Of a stretch of DNA of 64,000 nt, positions 16,275 to 24,950 are shown piece by piece. Both the position numbers and the translations under genes were made by a program. The DNA comes from Aureimonas altamirensis (GTDB taxonomy: Bacteria > Pseudomonadota > Alphaproteobacteria > Rhizobiales > Rhizobiaceae): contig NZ_BBWQ01000002.1 of NCBI RefSeq assembly GCF_001463885.1, positions 1-64,000 of the forward strand, written 5' to 3'. How positions within the stretch are numbered: position 1 is the first letter of the stretch; every line of letters begins with the position of its first letter. The notes under the pieces are model-generated. The model had not been told where the DNA came from. It saw only the letters and a program-made list of their open reading frames with translations, and did not search any database.

Positions 16275-18611
16275 TCAGGCGTCCGTGCCGGCCGGCGACA
16301 GAAGCGGCATCCGGAACGAGACCACCGTTCCGCGGCCGACCCGGCTGGAGATGCGCATGGACCCGCCCTGCAACTCCACCAGCGAGCGGGCGATCGCCAG
16401 GCCAAGGCCCGTACCCTTGTTCGTGCGGGTCAGTTCGTTCTCGACCTGCTCGAAGGGGAGGCCCAGCTTCGACAGGGCCGACGCCGGAATGCCGATGCCG
16501 CTGTCGGCAATGGAGATCAGCGCATGGCCGCCCGCTATGCGCGTGCGCAGCCGTACCGTGCCGCCATCGGGCGTAAACTTCACCGCATTGGACATCAGGT
16601 TCAGCAGAACCTGCTTCATCGCCCGCCGGTCGCCTCTCAGGCGCATCTCGGCCGCAAGTTCGCGCTTGAGGGTCAGCTTCTTGGCTGCCGCCTGCACTTC
16701 GAGGATGCGGATGGCCTCGCCGGTGACGGCGCCGACATCGATTTGCTCGAGCGCCATGACCATGCGGCCGGCCTCGATCTTCGACATGTCGAGGATGTCG
16801 TCGATGAGCTTGAGAAGATAGTGCCCGCTCTGATGAATGTCGGACGCGTATTCGCTGTACTTCTCGTTGCCGATAGGCCCGAAGGCGCAATCGCGCATGA
16901 TCTCTGAAAAGCCGATGATGGCGTTCAGTGGCGTGCGCAACTCGTGGCTCATATTGGCAAGGAAGGTCGTCTTGGCGCGGTTCGCCCCTTCCGCCCTGTC
17001 CTTTTCGACGATGTAGCTTTCGTTCATTTCCGAAAGGGCGCGCGCCTTGGCCTCGGCATCGCGCCGGGCGGCGGACAGGTCGTTGATGGTGGCCATCAGG
17101 CGCCGCTCGCTGTCGCTCAGTCTTTCCTGATGCACCTTGAGCTGCGTGACGTCGGTGCCGATGGACACATAGCTGCCGTCGCCCATCCGGCGCTCGGACA
17201 CCTGCAGCCATCGGCCGTCCGCCAGCAGCGCCTCGGAGGCGCGCTCGCCCGCGACGAAGCTGGGGCTGGTGAGCTTGCGTTCGGCGATCGGCTTGCGCGA
17301 CCTTGCCGAGATGCTGTCCTTCGTCGCGCCGGATGCGATGTCCCTGTCGGAAAGGCCGAAGACCTCCTGATACTTCGAGTTGCAGAGGACGAGCCGATCC
17401 TGGCTGTCCCACAACACGAAGGTTTCCGAGATGTTCTCGATCGCGTTTTGCAGGCGGGTGTTCGCCTCGTTCGTCATGCGCGCCAGCGTCTGGTTTTCGC
17501 TGACATCCACCGCCACGCCGATCAGATGGATATCGTTCTGCGCATTGCGCACGACTTCGGCGCGCGCGCGCAGCCAGATGAACTGGCCGTCCGAGCGGCG
17601 CATGCGGAAGGAGCGCTCCATATTGACCAGGCGTCCGGATGCGATCTGCCGCGCGATCTCGAAGAAGCTGCCGTCATCCGGATGGATCAGGCGCGATACC
17701 TCGCCGAACGAGAGGACGCCTTCCTGCGGTCGCATGCCGAGGATTTCGTACATGGACCGCGACCAGTACATGCGTCCGCGCGCCAGATCCCAGTCCCACA
17801 GGCCGCAACGGCCGCGCGACAGGGCGGTGTCGACGCGCTGATGCGCTTCGGCAAGCATGGCGTCCGTCATTGCCACCCGTGCCGACTGGCGAAAATAGGC
17901 GAGGAGAATTGTCAGAAGCACGATGCCGGTCAGCGCGAACAAGGTGACGTTGATCGAGGCAATGCGCCGCCAGTCGGCAAACAAAGCGCGCTCCGGCTGG
18001 ATCAGAACGACGGCACCCAGCGGCGCATTGAGGATGCTTCCGGCGATCAGCGAAACCTCGCCGTCGATATCCGCACGCATGACGCCGGCCTGCTCGCCGA
18101 AGACCAGCAGTGCTTCCGCCTGGCCCAAGGATTCCGCTGCGTTCCGGCCTACCAGGGCGTCCGCACCATTGGTGGAGGCAACGATGCGGCCGGAAATATC
18201 CGTCACGACAGCCTTTGCGCCGTGGTCGGCGATGCCGAGGGGCAGCGCCTCGGACAGGAGGCGCCGGGCACTGGCCGCCGCCGTGGCGGCTCCCGCGCCG
18301 TCTTGCGCGTCGTCCAGCCGCAGCATGGTTGCCGTTATGGCAAGGCGCTCGCGCGCCGCGGTCTCGATCGCGCCGCGATGCTCCATCAGTGAGACGAAAC
18401 GCACGAATGCCAGGATGATCAGGAACAGCACCGCAAGAAAGGGGATCGCCTTGCGCAGGCCCGGCTCCAGGCCGGCAAGATTGGCTTGCGGGTTGCTGAA
18501 AAAGCGCTTCAGCCACGTGCCGGCTTGCGACAGGCCGTCGAGCGTGGCGCGCACCGGCCTGAGGCGGCCTATGCCGCGCCTGGCCGGCACTCCCCCAGCG
18601 TCCGCCACCAT
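16275..18611 (-). CDS. pleC: PleC-type PAS sensor histidine kinase/phosphatase
   Basis: 778 residues. Two membrane helices (near residues 55-75 and 218-240) flank a periplasmic domain. Two PAS domains follow (about 255-375 and 385-495), then the kinase core with H-box MSHELRTPLNAIIGFSEIM (His near residue 556), and N, G1 and G2 boxes at the C-terminus. The stretch after the H-box (FGPIGNEKYSEYASDIHQSG) closely resembles PleC/DivJ kinases, which act on DivK in the CtrA cell-cycle circuit. Position next to glnE matches S. meliloti pleC as I recall it. Convergent with glnE with only 23 nt between. Confidence 0.75.
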   Translation of the reverse strand: MVADAGGVPARRGIGRLRPVRATLDGLSQAGTWLKRFFSNPQANLAGLEPGLRKAIPFLAVLFLIILAFVRFVSLMEHRGAIETAARERLAITATMLRLDDAQDGAGAATAAASARRLLSEALPLGIADHGAKAVVTDISGRIVASTNGADALVGRNAAESLGQAEALLVFGEQAGVMRADIDGEVSLIAGSILNAPLGAVVLIQPERALFADWRRIASINVTLFALTGIVLLTILLAYFRQSARVAMTDAMLAEAHQRVDTALSRGRCGLWDWDLARGRMYWSRSMYEILGMRPQEGVLSFGEVSRLIHPDDGSFFEIARQIASGRLVNMERSFRMRRSDGQFIWLRARAEVVRNAQNDIHLIGVAVDVSENQTLARMTNEANTRLQNAIENISETFVLWDSQDRLVLCNSKYQEVFGLSDRDIASGATKDSISARSRKPIAERKLTSPSFVAGERASEALLADGRWLQVSERRMGDGSYVSIGTDVTQLKVHQERLSDSERRLMATINDLSAARRDAEAKARALSEMNESYIVEKDRAEGANRAKTTFLANMSHELRTPLNAIIGFSEIMRDCAFGPIGNEKYSEYASDIHQSGHYLLKLIDDILDMSKIEAGRMVMALEQIDVGAVTGEAIRILEVQAAAKKLTLKRELAAEMRLRGDRRAMKQVLLNLMSNAVKFTPDGGTVRLRTRIAGGHALISIADSGIGIPASALSKLGLPFEQVENELTRTNKGTGLGLAIARSLVELQGGSMRISSRVGRGTVVSFRMPLLSPAGTDA

Positions 18612-18718
18612 GGCAATTGCCCCCGCTTGCCGTTGCCGCCGCGCCTACGCCGCCCGGCCCCCGAATCGGCCTCAATGAATCAGAGGCCGAATCACTTGTC
18701 CAGTGCGCCAAGGGCTAA

Positions 18719-18736
18719 AACCCTTGCGAAAGGGTT
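18719..18736 (-). terminator. Weak terminator of pepN
   Basis: A 7-bp stem AACCCTT / AAGGGTT with a 4-nt loop lies just past the pepN stop on the minus strand and is followed by TT only. Partial read-through into pleC is possible. Confidence 0.4.
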
Positions 18737-18742
18737 GATCTT

Positions 18743-21397
18743 TCAGCGCAGGGTGCGGTCCAGTATGTCGGCCAGGTCGCGCGACAGGCCATCCCGTCCG
18801 GCCAGTTCGCTCAAGGCTGCCTGTGCCGCCTCGCGGCGCTTCGGCTCCATCGACCGCCACGAGCGGAAGGCCGTGGCCATGCGCGCCGCGGTCTGGGGGT
18901 TCAGCGTATCGAGCTTGCCCAGCATATCCGCCATCCAGCGGTAACCGGCGCCGTCGGCCCGGTGGAAGACGTAGGGGTTCAGCCCTGCCAGGCCGGCCAG
19001 CAAAGCGCGGGCCCGGTTGGGGTTGGCAAGGCGAAAGGCGGGGTGCGCGGCCAACGCTACCACCTTGTCCAGCGTGCCGGCGTCCGGCGCGCTCGCCTGG
19101 AGCATGAACCATTTGTCCAGGACAAGCTGATCGTCCACGAAGCGTTCGTAAAAGGCGCCAAGCGCCGTCTCTGCGGCGGCGGACCCGGCAAAATGATGGG
19201 TCAGGACGGTCAGGGCGGCCAGGCGGTCGCTCATGTTGCGGGCCGTCTCGTATTGCGTCACCGCAACCGACGGATCGCGGGCGGCGGTGGCCAGCGGCGC
19301 CAGAAGCGTGTTCCTGAGTGCGCGCCGGCCGGCGGCCTGTGCCGAGGGGGAGAAAGCGCCCGTGTCGGCCAGCTCGCGGCGGAGCGCCTCGAACGTGCCC
19401 TGTCCCCGCCGGCCAAGGGCGGCCAGTGTGCTGACGCGCACCGCATGGATGACGTCTGTGTCCACATCCCTGGCAACAAGCCGCGTGAGCTCCGTTTCGC
19501 CGGGCAGGCTCACCATTTGGGCACGCAGGGCCGGCTCCAGCGTCTCGTCGGCCGCCGCCGCAACCATGGCGTCGAGGACACTGTCCGGGGCGGCGTCCTG
19601 TCCGTTGCGGATGGCCGCCACGAGCGCGTCGCCCACCATGTCGGTCAGGGCGCGCCACCGGCCGAACGGGTTGGGGTCCAGCCGGGCCAGCGCCAGCCTG
19701 TCGGCCTCCGCTTCGTTGTAGCGAAGATCCACGGGCGCGCTGAAATCGCGCAGGATGGACAGATAGGGACGTCCGCTGAGACCGTCGAACGTGACCGTCG
19801 CCTCTTCGCCGGTCAGGTGGATGAGGTCTCCGTCGACGCGCGCGTCGGTGCTGGCCCCGCTGACGTCGAGATCCTGTCCGTTGGCGCCCACCAGCCCGTA
19901 GCGAACCGGAATATGCATCGGCCGGGTGCCCGTGCCTGCCGCGCCCTTGTCGAGGGATTGGCGCAGGCGCAGCGTCAACCGACCCGCCGTCTCGTCGTAG
20001 ATCTGCGAAACCTCCAGCTTCGGCGTCCCGGCCTGCTGATACCACAGGAAGAACTGGCTGAGGTCGATGCCACCGGCATCCTCGAAGCAGGTCACGAAGT
20101 CTTCGATGGTCGCCGCTTCGCCGTCATGGCGCTCGAAATACAGGTCCATCCCGGCCCGGAATTTCTGTTCGCCGAGGATGGTGGCGATCATCCGGACCAG
20201 TTCGCTTCCCTTGTCGTAGACCGTCGCCGTGTAGAAATTGTTGATCTCGCGGTACTGCGTCGGGCGCACCGGATGCTGCAGCGGCCCCTGGTCTTCCGGG
20301 AACTGGTTCGCCTTCAGCGTATGGACGCTGGCGATCCGCTTGACGGGGCGCGAGCGTTCGTCCGACGAAAACTCCTGGTCCCGGTAGACCGTCAGCCCTT
20401 CCTTGAGGCAGAGCTGGAACCAGTCGCGGCAGGTGATGCGGTTGCCCGTCCAGTTATGGAAATACTCGTGTGCGATGACGGTTTCGACGCCGGCGTAGTC
20501 GGCATCCGTTGCTGTGTCGGGGTCGAGGAGAACGTATTTGTGGTTGAATACGTTCAGCCCCTTGTTCTCCATCGCGCCCATGTTGAAATCCGAGATGGCG
20601 ACGATGTTGAAGACATCGAGATCGTATTCGCGGCCGAAACGGCGCTCATCCCATCGCATCGATCGTTTCAGCGCATCCATGGCGTAGCCGGCACGCTCGC
20701 TCAATCCGCGCTCGGTATAGATGGTCAGGGCCACCTCGCGTCCGCTGCCGGTCACGAAGGTCTCGCTTACGGCGTCGAGCCGGCCTGCGACGACGGCGAA
20801 GAGGTAGGAAGGCTTGGGGTGCGGGTCGAACCATTCGGCGAAATGCCGTAGCTCGCCCAGCGGGCCGCCGCCGACGGGGTTGCCGTTGGCAAGCAGGATA
20901 GGGGCAGCCTCGCGGTCGGCCTCCAGCCGCACGCGATAGGTGGCAAGGCAGTCCGGCCTGTCGAGGAAATAGGTGATGCGGCGAAACCCCTCGGCCTCGC
21001 ATTGCGTGCACCAGACCCCGTTGGACCGATAGAGGCCCATCAGCTTGGTGTTGCGCTCAGGCTCGATCCGCGTTCCGATCGCCAGCCTGAACCGCCCGCT
21101 CTGCGGCAGGCCACGCAAGGTGAGCCTGTCTGCGGCAGCCTCGAAGCCTTGGGCCGGCACCGCAACGCCATCCAGCGCCAGCGTCGTCAAGGTGAGTTCG
21201 TCGCCGTCGAGGCGCAGCTCCGCATCGGCCGGCGCGCCGGGCCGGCGCTCGAGCTCCAGCGTCGTGTCGATCTCCGCATGTCCTTCGAAAAGCCGGACCG
21301 TCATGTCCACATGGTGGATCTGGAAGTCGGCCGGGCGGTAATCCTCGAGCCTGATCGTAACGCCGTCTTCGTCGCGCATCGCGTCCTCGCTGGTCAT
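18743..21397 (-). CDS. pepN: Aminopeptidase N (M1 metallopeptidase)
   Basis: 884 residues. Gluzincin signature GAMENKGLNVFN near residue 270 and zinc site HEYFHNWTGNRI followed about 18 residues later by the third ligand Glu (LKEGLTVYRDQEF), near residue 300. C-terminal helical ARM-like domain. Cytoplasmic enzyme that removes N-terminal residues from peptides. ATG 21397 is used; an in-frame ATG six codons further (MRDEDG) is possible. Confidence 0.95.
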   Translation of the reverse strand: MTSEDAMRDEDGVTIRLEDYRPADFQIHHVDMTVRLFEGHAEIDTTLELERRPGAPADAELRLDGDELTLTTLALDGVAVPAQGFEAAADRLTLRGLPQSGRFRLAIGTRIEPERNTKLMGLYRSNGVWCTQCEAEGFRRITYFLDRPDCLATYRVRLEADREAAPILLANGNPVGGGPLGELRHFAEWFDPHPKPSYLFAVVAGRLDAVSETFVTGSGREVALTIYTERGLSERAGYAMDALKRSMRWDERRFGREYDLDVFNIVAISDFNMGAMENKGLNVFNHKYVLLDPDTATDADYAGVETVIAHEYFHNWTGNRITCRDWFQLCLKEGLTVYRDQEFSSDERSRPVKRIASVHTLKANQFPEDQGPLQHPVRPTQYREINNFYTATVYDKGSELVRMIATILGEQKFRAGMDLYFERHDGEAATIEDFVTCFEDAGGIDLSQFFLWYQQAGTPKLEVSQIYDETAGRLTLRLRQSLDKGAAGTGTRPMHIPVRYGLVGANGQDLDVSGASTDARVDGDLIHLTGEEATVTFDGLSGRPYLSILRDFSAPVDLRYNEAEADRLALARLDPNPFGRWRALTDMVGDALVAAIRNGQDAAPDSVLDAMVAAAADETLEPALRAQMVSLPGETELTRLVARDVDTDVIHAVRVSTLAALGRRGQGTFEALRRELADTGAFSPSAQAAGRRALRNTLLAPLATAARDPSVAVTQYETARNMSDRLAALTVLTHHFAGSAAAETALGAFYERFVDDQLVLDKWFMLQASAPDAGTLDKVVALAAHPAFRLANPNRARALLAGLAGLNPYVFHRADGAGYRWMADMLGKLDTLNPQTAARMATAFRSWRSMEPKRREAAQAALSELAGRDGLSRDLADILDRTLR

Positions 21398-21549
21398 GCC
21401 GCCGTCGCGCTCACGCTATGCCACCGCGACGGTGGGAACTTGATCCGTTTGCACCGCGCCGATGGGTCGACGCAAGCCGGTTGAGATAATAAGACTGGCG
21501 TAACATCCGTTACTTTCGTTCCCTCCGCGTCCAGTCCGGCCTCGTTTCC

Positions 21550-22503
21550 ATGCCCAGCCTGCCCAAGCCATCGCATCAGGAGCCGCGCCCGCTCTACGGC
21601 ATCGGCCTCAAGGTGCTGTCCGTCATGATCTTCGTCGGAATGCAGACCTGCCTGAAGGCGGTGGGCGACGATGTCCCGGCGGGGCAATTGGTATTCTTCC
21701 GGTCCTTCTTCGCGCTGATACCGGTGGTCATCTATCTCTGGTGGCTTGGCGATCTCAGGACGGCTCTCGCCACCGACGATGTCGGCGGCCATTTCATTCG
21801 CGGCATCGTCGGCGTCACCTCGATGGGGCTGGGTTTCTTCGCGCTGTCCCGGCTGCCCTATCCGGAATGGATATCCCTTTCATACGGGGCGCCGCTCCTG
21901 ACGGTGGTCTTCGCAGCGATCTTCCTGAAAGAGGTTGTGCGCGCCTATCGCTGGGTTGCCGTGCTTGTTGGCCTGTGCGGCATCGTCATCGTGGCCGCGC
22001 CGAATTTCAGCCTGTCTTCGGGCGACATGGATTCGGCCCATGCGGTGGGCGCGCTGGCCTCGCTGGGCGGCGCCGCCATGGCGGCAATCGCGATGATCCA
22101 GGTGCGGCGGCTGGTGGCACATGAAAAGACGGCCACGATCGTCGTCTATTTTTCCATGACATGCAGCATCATCGCCCTGGTGACCGTGCCGTTCGGCTGG
22201 GTTGTGCCGGACGGGAGGCAGGCGATGCTGCTTGTCGGGGCGGGCCTTTGCGGCGGGGTCGGGCAATTGCTGCTTACGGCCTGCTACCGCTATGCCGACA
22301 CGTCCACCATCGCGCCCTTCGAATACACGTCCATGATAGCGGCGGTGGTGATCGGCTACTTCGTCTTCAACGAAGAGGTAACGGCAACGACGCTACTGGG
22401 TGCCTGCATCGTCATATCCGCGGGCCTCTTCATTATCTTTCGAGAGCACCGGTTGGGGCTGGAGCGGCGGCGCGCCCGCAAGGTCAGCCCGCCGTCTCCC
22501 TGA
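21550..22503 (+). CDS. DMT-superfamily (EamA) permease
   Basis: 317 residues with about ten hydrophobic segments in two EamA repeats. It opens with GLKVLSVMIFVGMQTCLK, and the second half includes QLLLTACYRYADTSTIAPFEY. Ends with a short basic tail. Inner-membrane drug/metabolite transporter of unknown substrate. Divergent from pepN. A small inverted repeat GTAAC-ATCC-GTTAC (21500-21513) lies in the intergenic region. Its last 20 nt overlap the end of the converging MFS gene. Confidence 0.85.
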   Translation: MPSLPKPSHQEPRPLYGIGLKVLSVMIFVGMQTCLKAVGDDVPAGQLVFFRSFFALIPVVIYLWWLGDLRTALATDDVGGHFIRGIVGVTSMGLGFFALSRLPYPEWISLSYGAPLLTVVFAAIFLKEVVRAYRWVAVLVGLCGIVIVAAPNFSLSSGDMDSAHAVGALASLGGAAMAAIAMIQVRRLVAHEKTATIVVYFSMTCSIIALVTVPFGWVVPDGRQAMLLVGAGLCGGVGQLLLTACYRYADTSTIAPFEYTSMIAAVVIGYFVFNEEVTATTLLGACIVISAGLFIIFREHRLGLERRRARKVSPPSP

Positions 22504-23803
22504 CGGTCGGCCCGGCCTCGGGCGGGAAACCCTCTTCGTCGTCGTGCTGCGCCGTGGCGATTTCGTTCGCCACTTCGGCGCGCGGGTCCAGCGCAAAGGT
22601 GGCCGGCGTCTGGGTGCGGGCCAGCGGCGTCGACTGGAAGTCGTCGCGGATCTCGGCCGGCAGCGACTGGCGCCGCGTCGTACGATACAGGGTGTAGGCC
22701 GCATAGGCCGCGTGGGCCGAGCCGGTGGCCACGAAGATGCCCATGGCGCCGTAGTTTTCCATCAGGAAGGCGGCGAAGAGCGGGCCCCCCATCGTACCGA
22801 CGCCATAGAGAATCAGCATGCCGCCCGAAATCTTCACGAAATCGGCGGCGTCGGCAAAATCGTTCGCGTGGGCGACGGCCAGCGAATAGGCCGGATAGAT
22901 CATGCCGCCGAGCAGAAAGGCAAAGAAGAACAGCACCGCCGGCGTGGTGGACGAAATGCCGATGGCCGCCGTCGCCACGACGACACCCATCGCGCCGATG
23001 CCCGTCATCACCATGCGTCGGTCGATGCGGTCCGACAGACGGCCCAGCGGATATTGGAAGACCATGCCGCCGGCCATGGTGGCCACCAGCAGCGTTGCGA
23101 TGCTTGCCGTGGAAAAGCCGAGCTCCGTGCCGAAGACGGGCGCCATGTTGGACCATGCACCGGCCAGCACGCCCGCTAGGAACACGCCGACCGCCGCCGC
23201 CGGGGAGTTGCGGAACAAGGCCGGCAGGTCCAGCCGGACCTGGGTCAACGGCTTGGGGCTCTGCGCACGCGACAGGGCGTTGGGGATGACGGCAAGGCAG
23301 AAGAAGATCGCGCACAGCATGAACGGTATGGCCAGCAGCGGATTGCTCAACGGCAGAACGTACTGGCCGGACATCATCGCGGCCATCGATATCATCATGT
23401 AAAGCGAGAAGATGCGCCCGCGCGATTCATTGGTGACGCGCTCGTTCAGCCAGCTTTCGATGATCATGTACGAGCCGGCCAGCGCAAAACCCGATACGCC
23501 GCGCAAGAGGATCCAGCCGATCGGCGAAACGATCATCGCGTGAAGCAGGATCGCGATGGCCAGAAGGGCGGCCAGGCTGCAGAAGGTGCGGACATGCCCG
23601 GCGCTGCGCACGACGCGCGGTGCGATCAGGCAGCCGACCGTGAAGAAGATCGCGTAGCCCGTGCCCAGCCAGCCGATCTGATACGGAGACCAGTTCTCCA
23701 AAGAGCCGCGAACCGGCAGGAGGATGCCCTGCAGTCCGGCGCCGGCCATCAGGAAGAAAGTCGACGTCAGCAGAGAAATGATAGGCAGAAGTTGAGCGCG
23801 CAT
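22484..23803 (-). CDS. MFS transporter (YcaD-like)
   Basis: 439 residues from ATG 23803 with about 12 transmembrane segments. The inter-repeat loop carries the MFS signature in a degenerate form (PLGRLSDRIDRRMVM). The pattern GVSGFALAGSYMIIESWLNE with RGRIFSLYMM resembles the YcaD group. About 65 soluble residues follow the last helix. Substrate unknown. AAGG upstream supports ATG 23803 over longer readings. Converges on and overlaps the EamA gene. Confidence 0.85.
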   Translation of the reverse strand: MRAQLLPIISLLTSTFFLMAGAGLQGILLPVRGSLENWSPYQIGWLGTGYAIFFTVGCLIAPRVVRSAGHVRTFCSLAALLAIAILLHAMIVSPIGWILLRGVSGFALAGSYMIIESWLNERVTNESRGRIFSLYMMISMAAMMSGQYVLPLSNPLLAIPFMLCAIFFCLAVIPNALSRAQSPKPLTQVRLDLPALFRNSPAAAVGVFLAGVLAGAWSNMAPVFGTELGFSTASIATLLVATMAGGMVFQYPLGRLSDRIDRRMVMTGIGAMGVVVATAAIGISSTTPAVLFFFAFLLGGMIYPAYSLAVAHANDFADAADFVKISGGMLILYGVGTMGGPLFAAFLMENYGAMGIFVATGSAHAAYAAYTLYRTTRRQSLPAEIRDDFQSTPLARTQTPATFALDPRAEVANEIATAQHDDEEGFPPEAGPTVRETAG

Positions 23804-23960
23804 GTCGGGCCTTGCAGGTGTTCTGTCGATGGGCGCCAAACCGTCCGCCGGGCGCGAGCATCCGCACATGCTCTATTGGCACCGCACCGCCTTCGCCAGT
23901 CTCATAGCGACGGATCGTGTCGCCTTTCCGACATTCATCGGCCGAACCGACGCGATCCTG

Positions 23961-24842
23961 TCAGTCGCGGTGCAGCCTGTCCTTGACGGCCAGCAGGTCG
24001 CGCCAGGCCAATCGCTTCTGTGCGGGCTGGCGCAGCAGATAGGCAGGGTGCAGCAGGGCCGTTGCCTGGATCGGCGCCGGAAGGCCCGGCAACGAAAGCT
24101 CGTTCCAGCGACCGCGCAGTTTCATGATTCCGTCATTGCTGGACAGGATCGCCTTGGCCGACGGAGAGCCGAGGCACACGACGACCTTGGGTGCCACCAG
24201 CTCGATCTGCCGCAGGACGAAGGGCAGGCACATCTCGGTTTCGGCCGGCGTCGGCGAGCGGTTGCCCGGTGGCCGCCATGCGATGATGTTTGTCACGCGG
24301 ACATCTGTCCGCTCCACGCCGATTGCCGCCAGCATGCGGTTGAGCAATTGCCCGGACCGGCCGACGAACGGCTCTCCGGCAATATCCTCCTCGCGCCCCG
24401 GAGCCTCTCCGATCAGCATCAGCGATGCGTTCTCCGCGCCATTGCCGAACACCAGCGATTTGGCCGTCGCCTTGAGCGCGCACCCCTCGAAGGCCGCGTA
24501 GGCAGCCTGCAGATCGGCCAGCGACGCGGCGTGCCGCGCCATGTCGCGCGCATCGTCGGCGGCCACGGTGCCGGGCACCGGAACGGTCCATGCGGGAATG
24601 GCCGCCGGTGTCGCCTGCCGCGCCTGCGCCTCTACGGGGGGCGGCGCCGCCGGGGCGGCCACGGACCGCGTCTGCGGCGGCCTTGTCGTCGCCTTGCGCG
24701 CGGCATTTTCCACCGCCGTTTCCTCGAAGCGGTTGCGCGCGGTTTCGCCGACGAATCCGTCCACGCCCACCATATCGTACCAGCGCAGCAGCGCGGCCAG
24801 GGCGGCTGAGGGAATCGGCGTTGCAGGCTCGAAGATCGTCAT
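23961..24842 (-). CDS. Uracil-DNA glycosylase, family-4-like
   Basis: 293 residues: an alpha-helical N-terminus (ALAALLRWYDMVGVDGF), an Ala/Pro-rich linker and the glycosylase domain with motif GEAPGREEDIAGEPFVGRSG and HPAYLLR. Family 4 enzymes remove uracil from DNA and usually bind a 4Fe-4S cluster through four Cys. Here only three are seen (FEGC, EMCLP, VVCLG), because the first CXXC keeps one Cys. ATG 24842 gives MTIFEPATP. Divergent from the ETF-QO gene. Confidence 0.85.
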   Translation of the reverse strand: MTIFEPATPIPSAALAALLRWYDMVGVDGFVGETARNRFEETAVENAARKATTRPPQTRSVAAPAAPPPVEAQARQATPAAIPAWTVPVPGTVAADDARDMARHAASLADLQAAYAAFEGCALKATAKSLVFGNGAENASLMLIGEAPGREEDIAGEPFVGRSGQLLNRMLAAIGVERTDVRVTNIIAWRPPGNRSPTPAETEMCLPFVLRQIELVAPKVVVCLGSPSAKAILSSNDGIMKLRGRWNELSLPGLPAPIQATALLHPAYLLRQPAQKRLAWRDLLAVKDRLHRD

Positions 24843-24950
24843 GATCGCATCATATTGAGCCTCGAACGGCTCTCCAACCGGAAAAAGGCGGTTGCAAAGC
24901 CAGGTGGAAACATTCCAAACCTCTTCCGAATGAAGGGTTGGGAGACTTGC

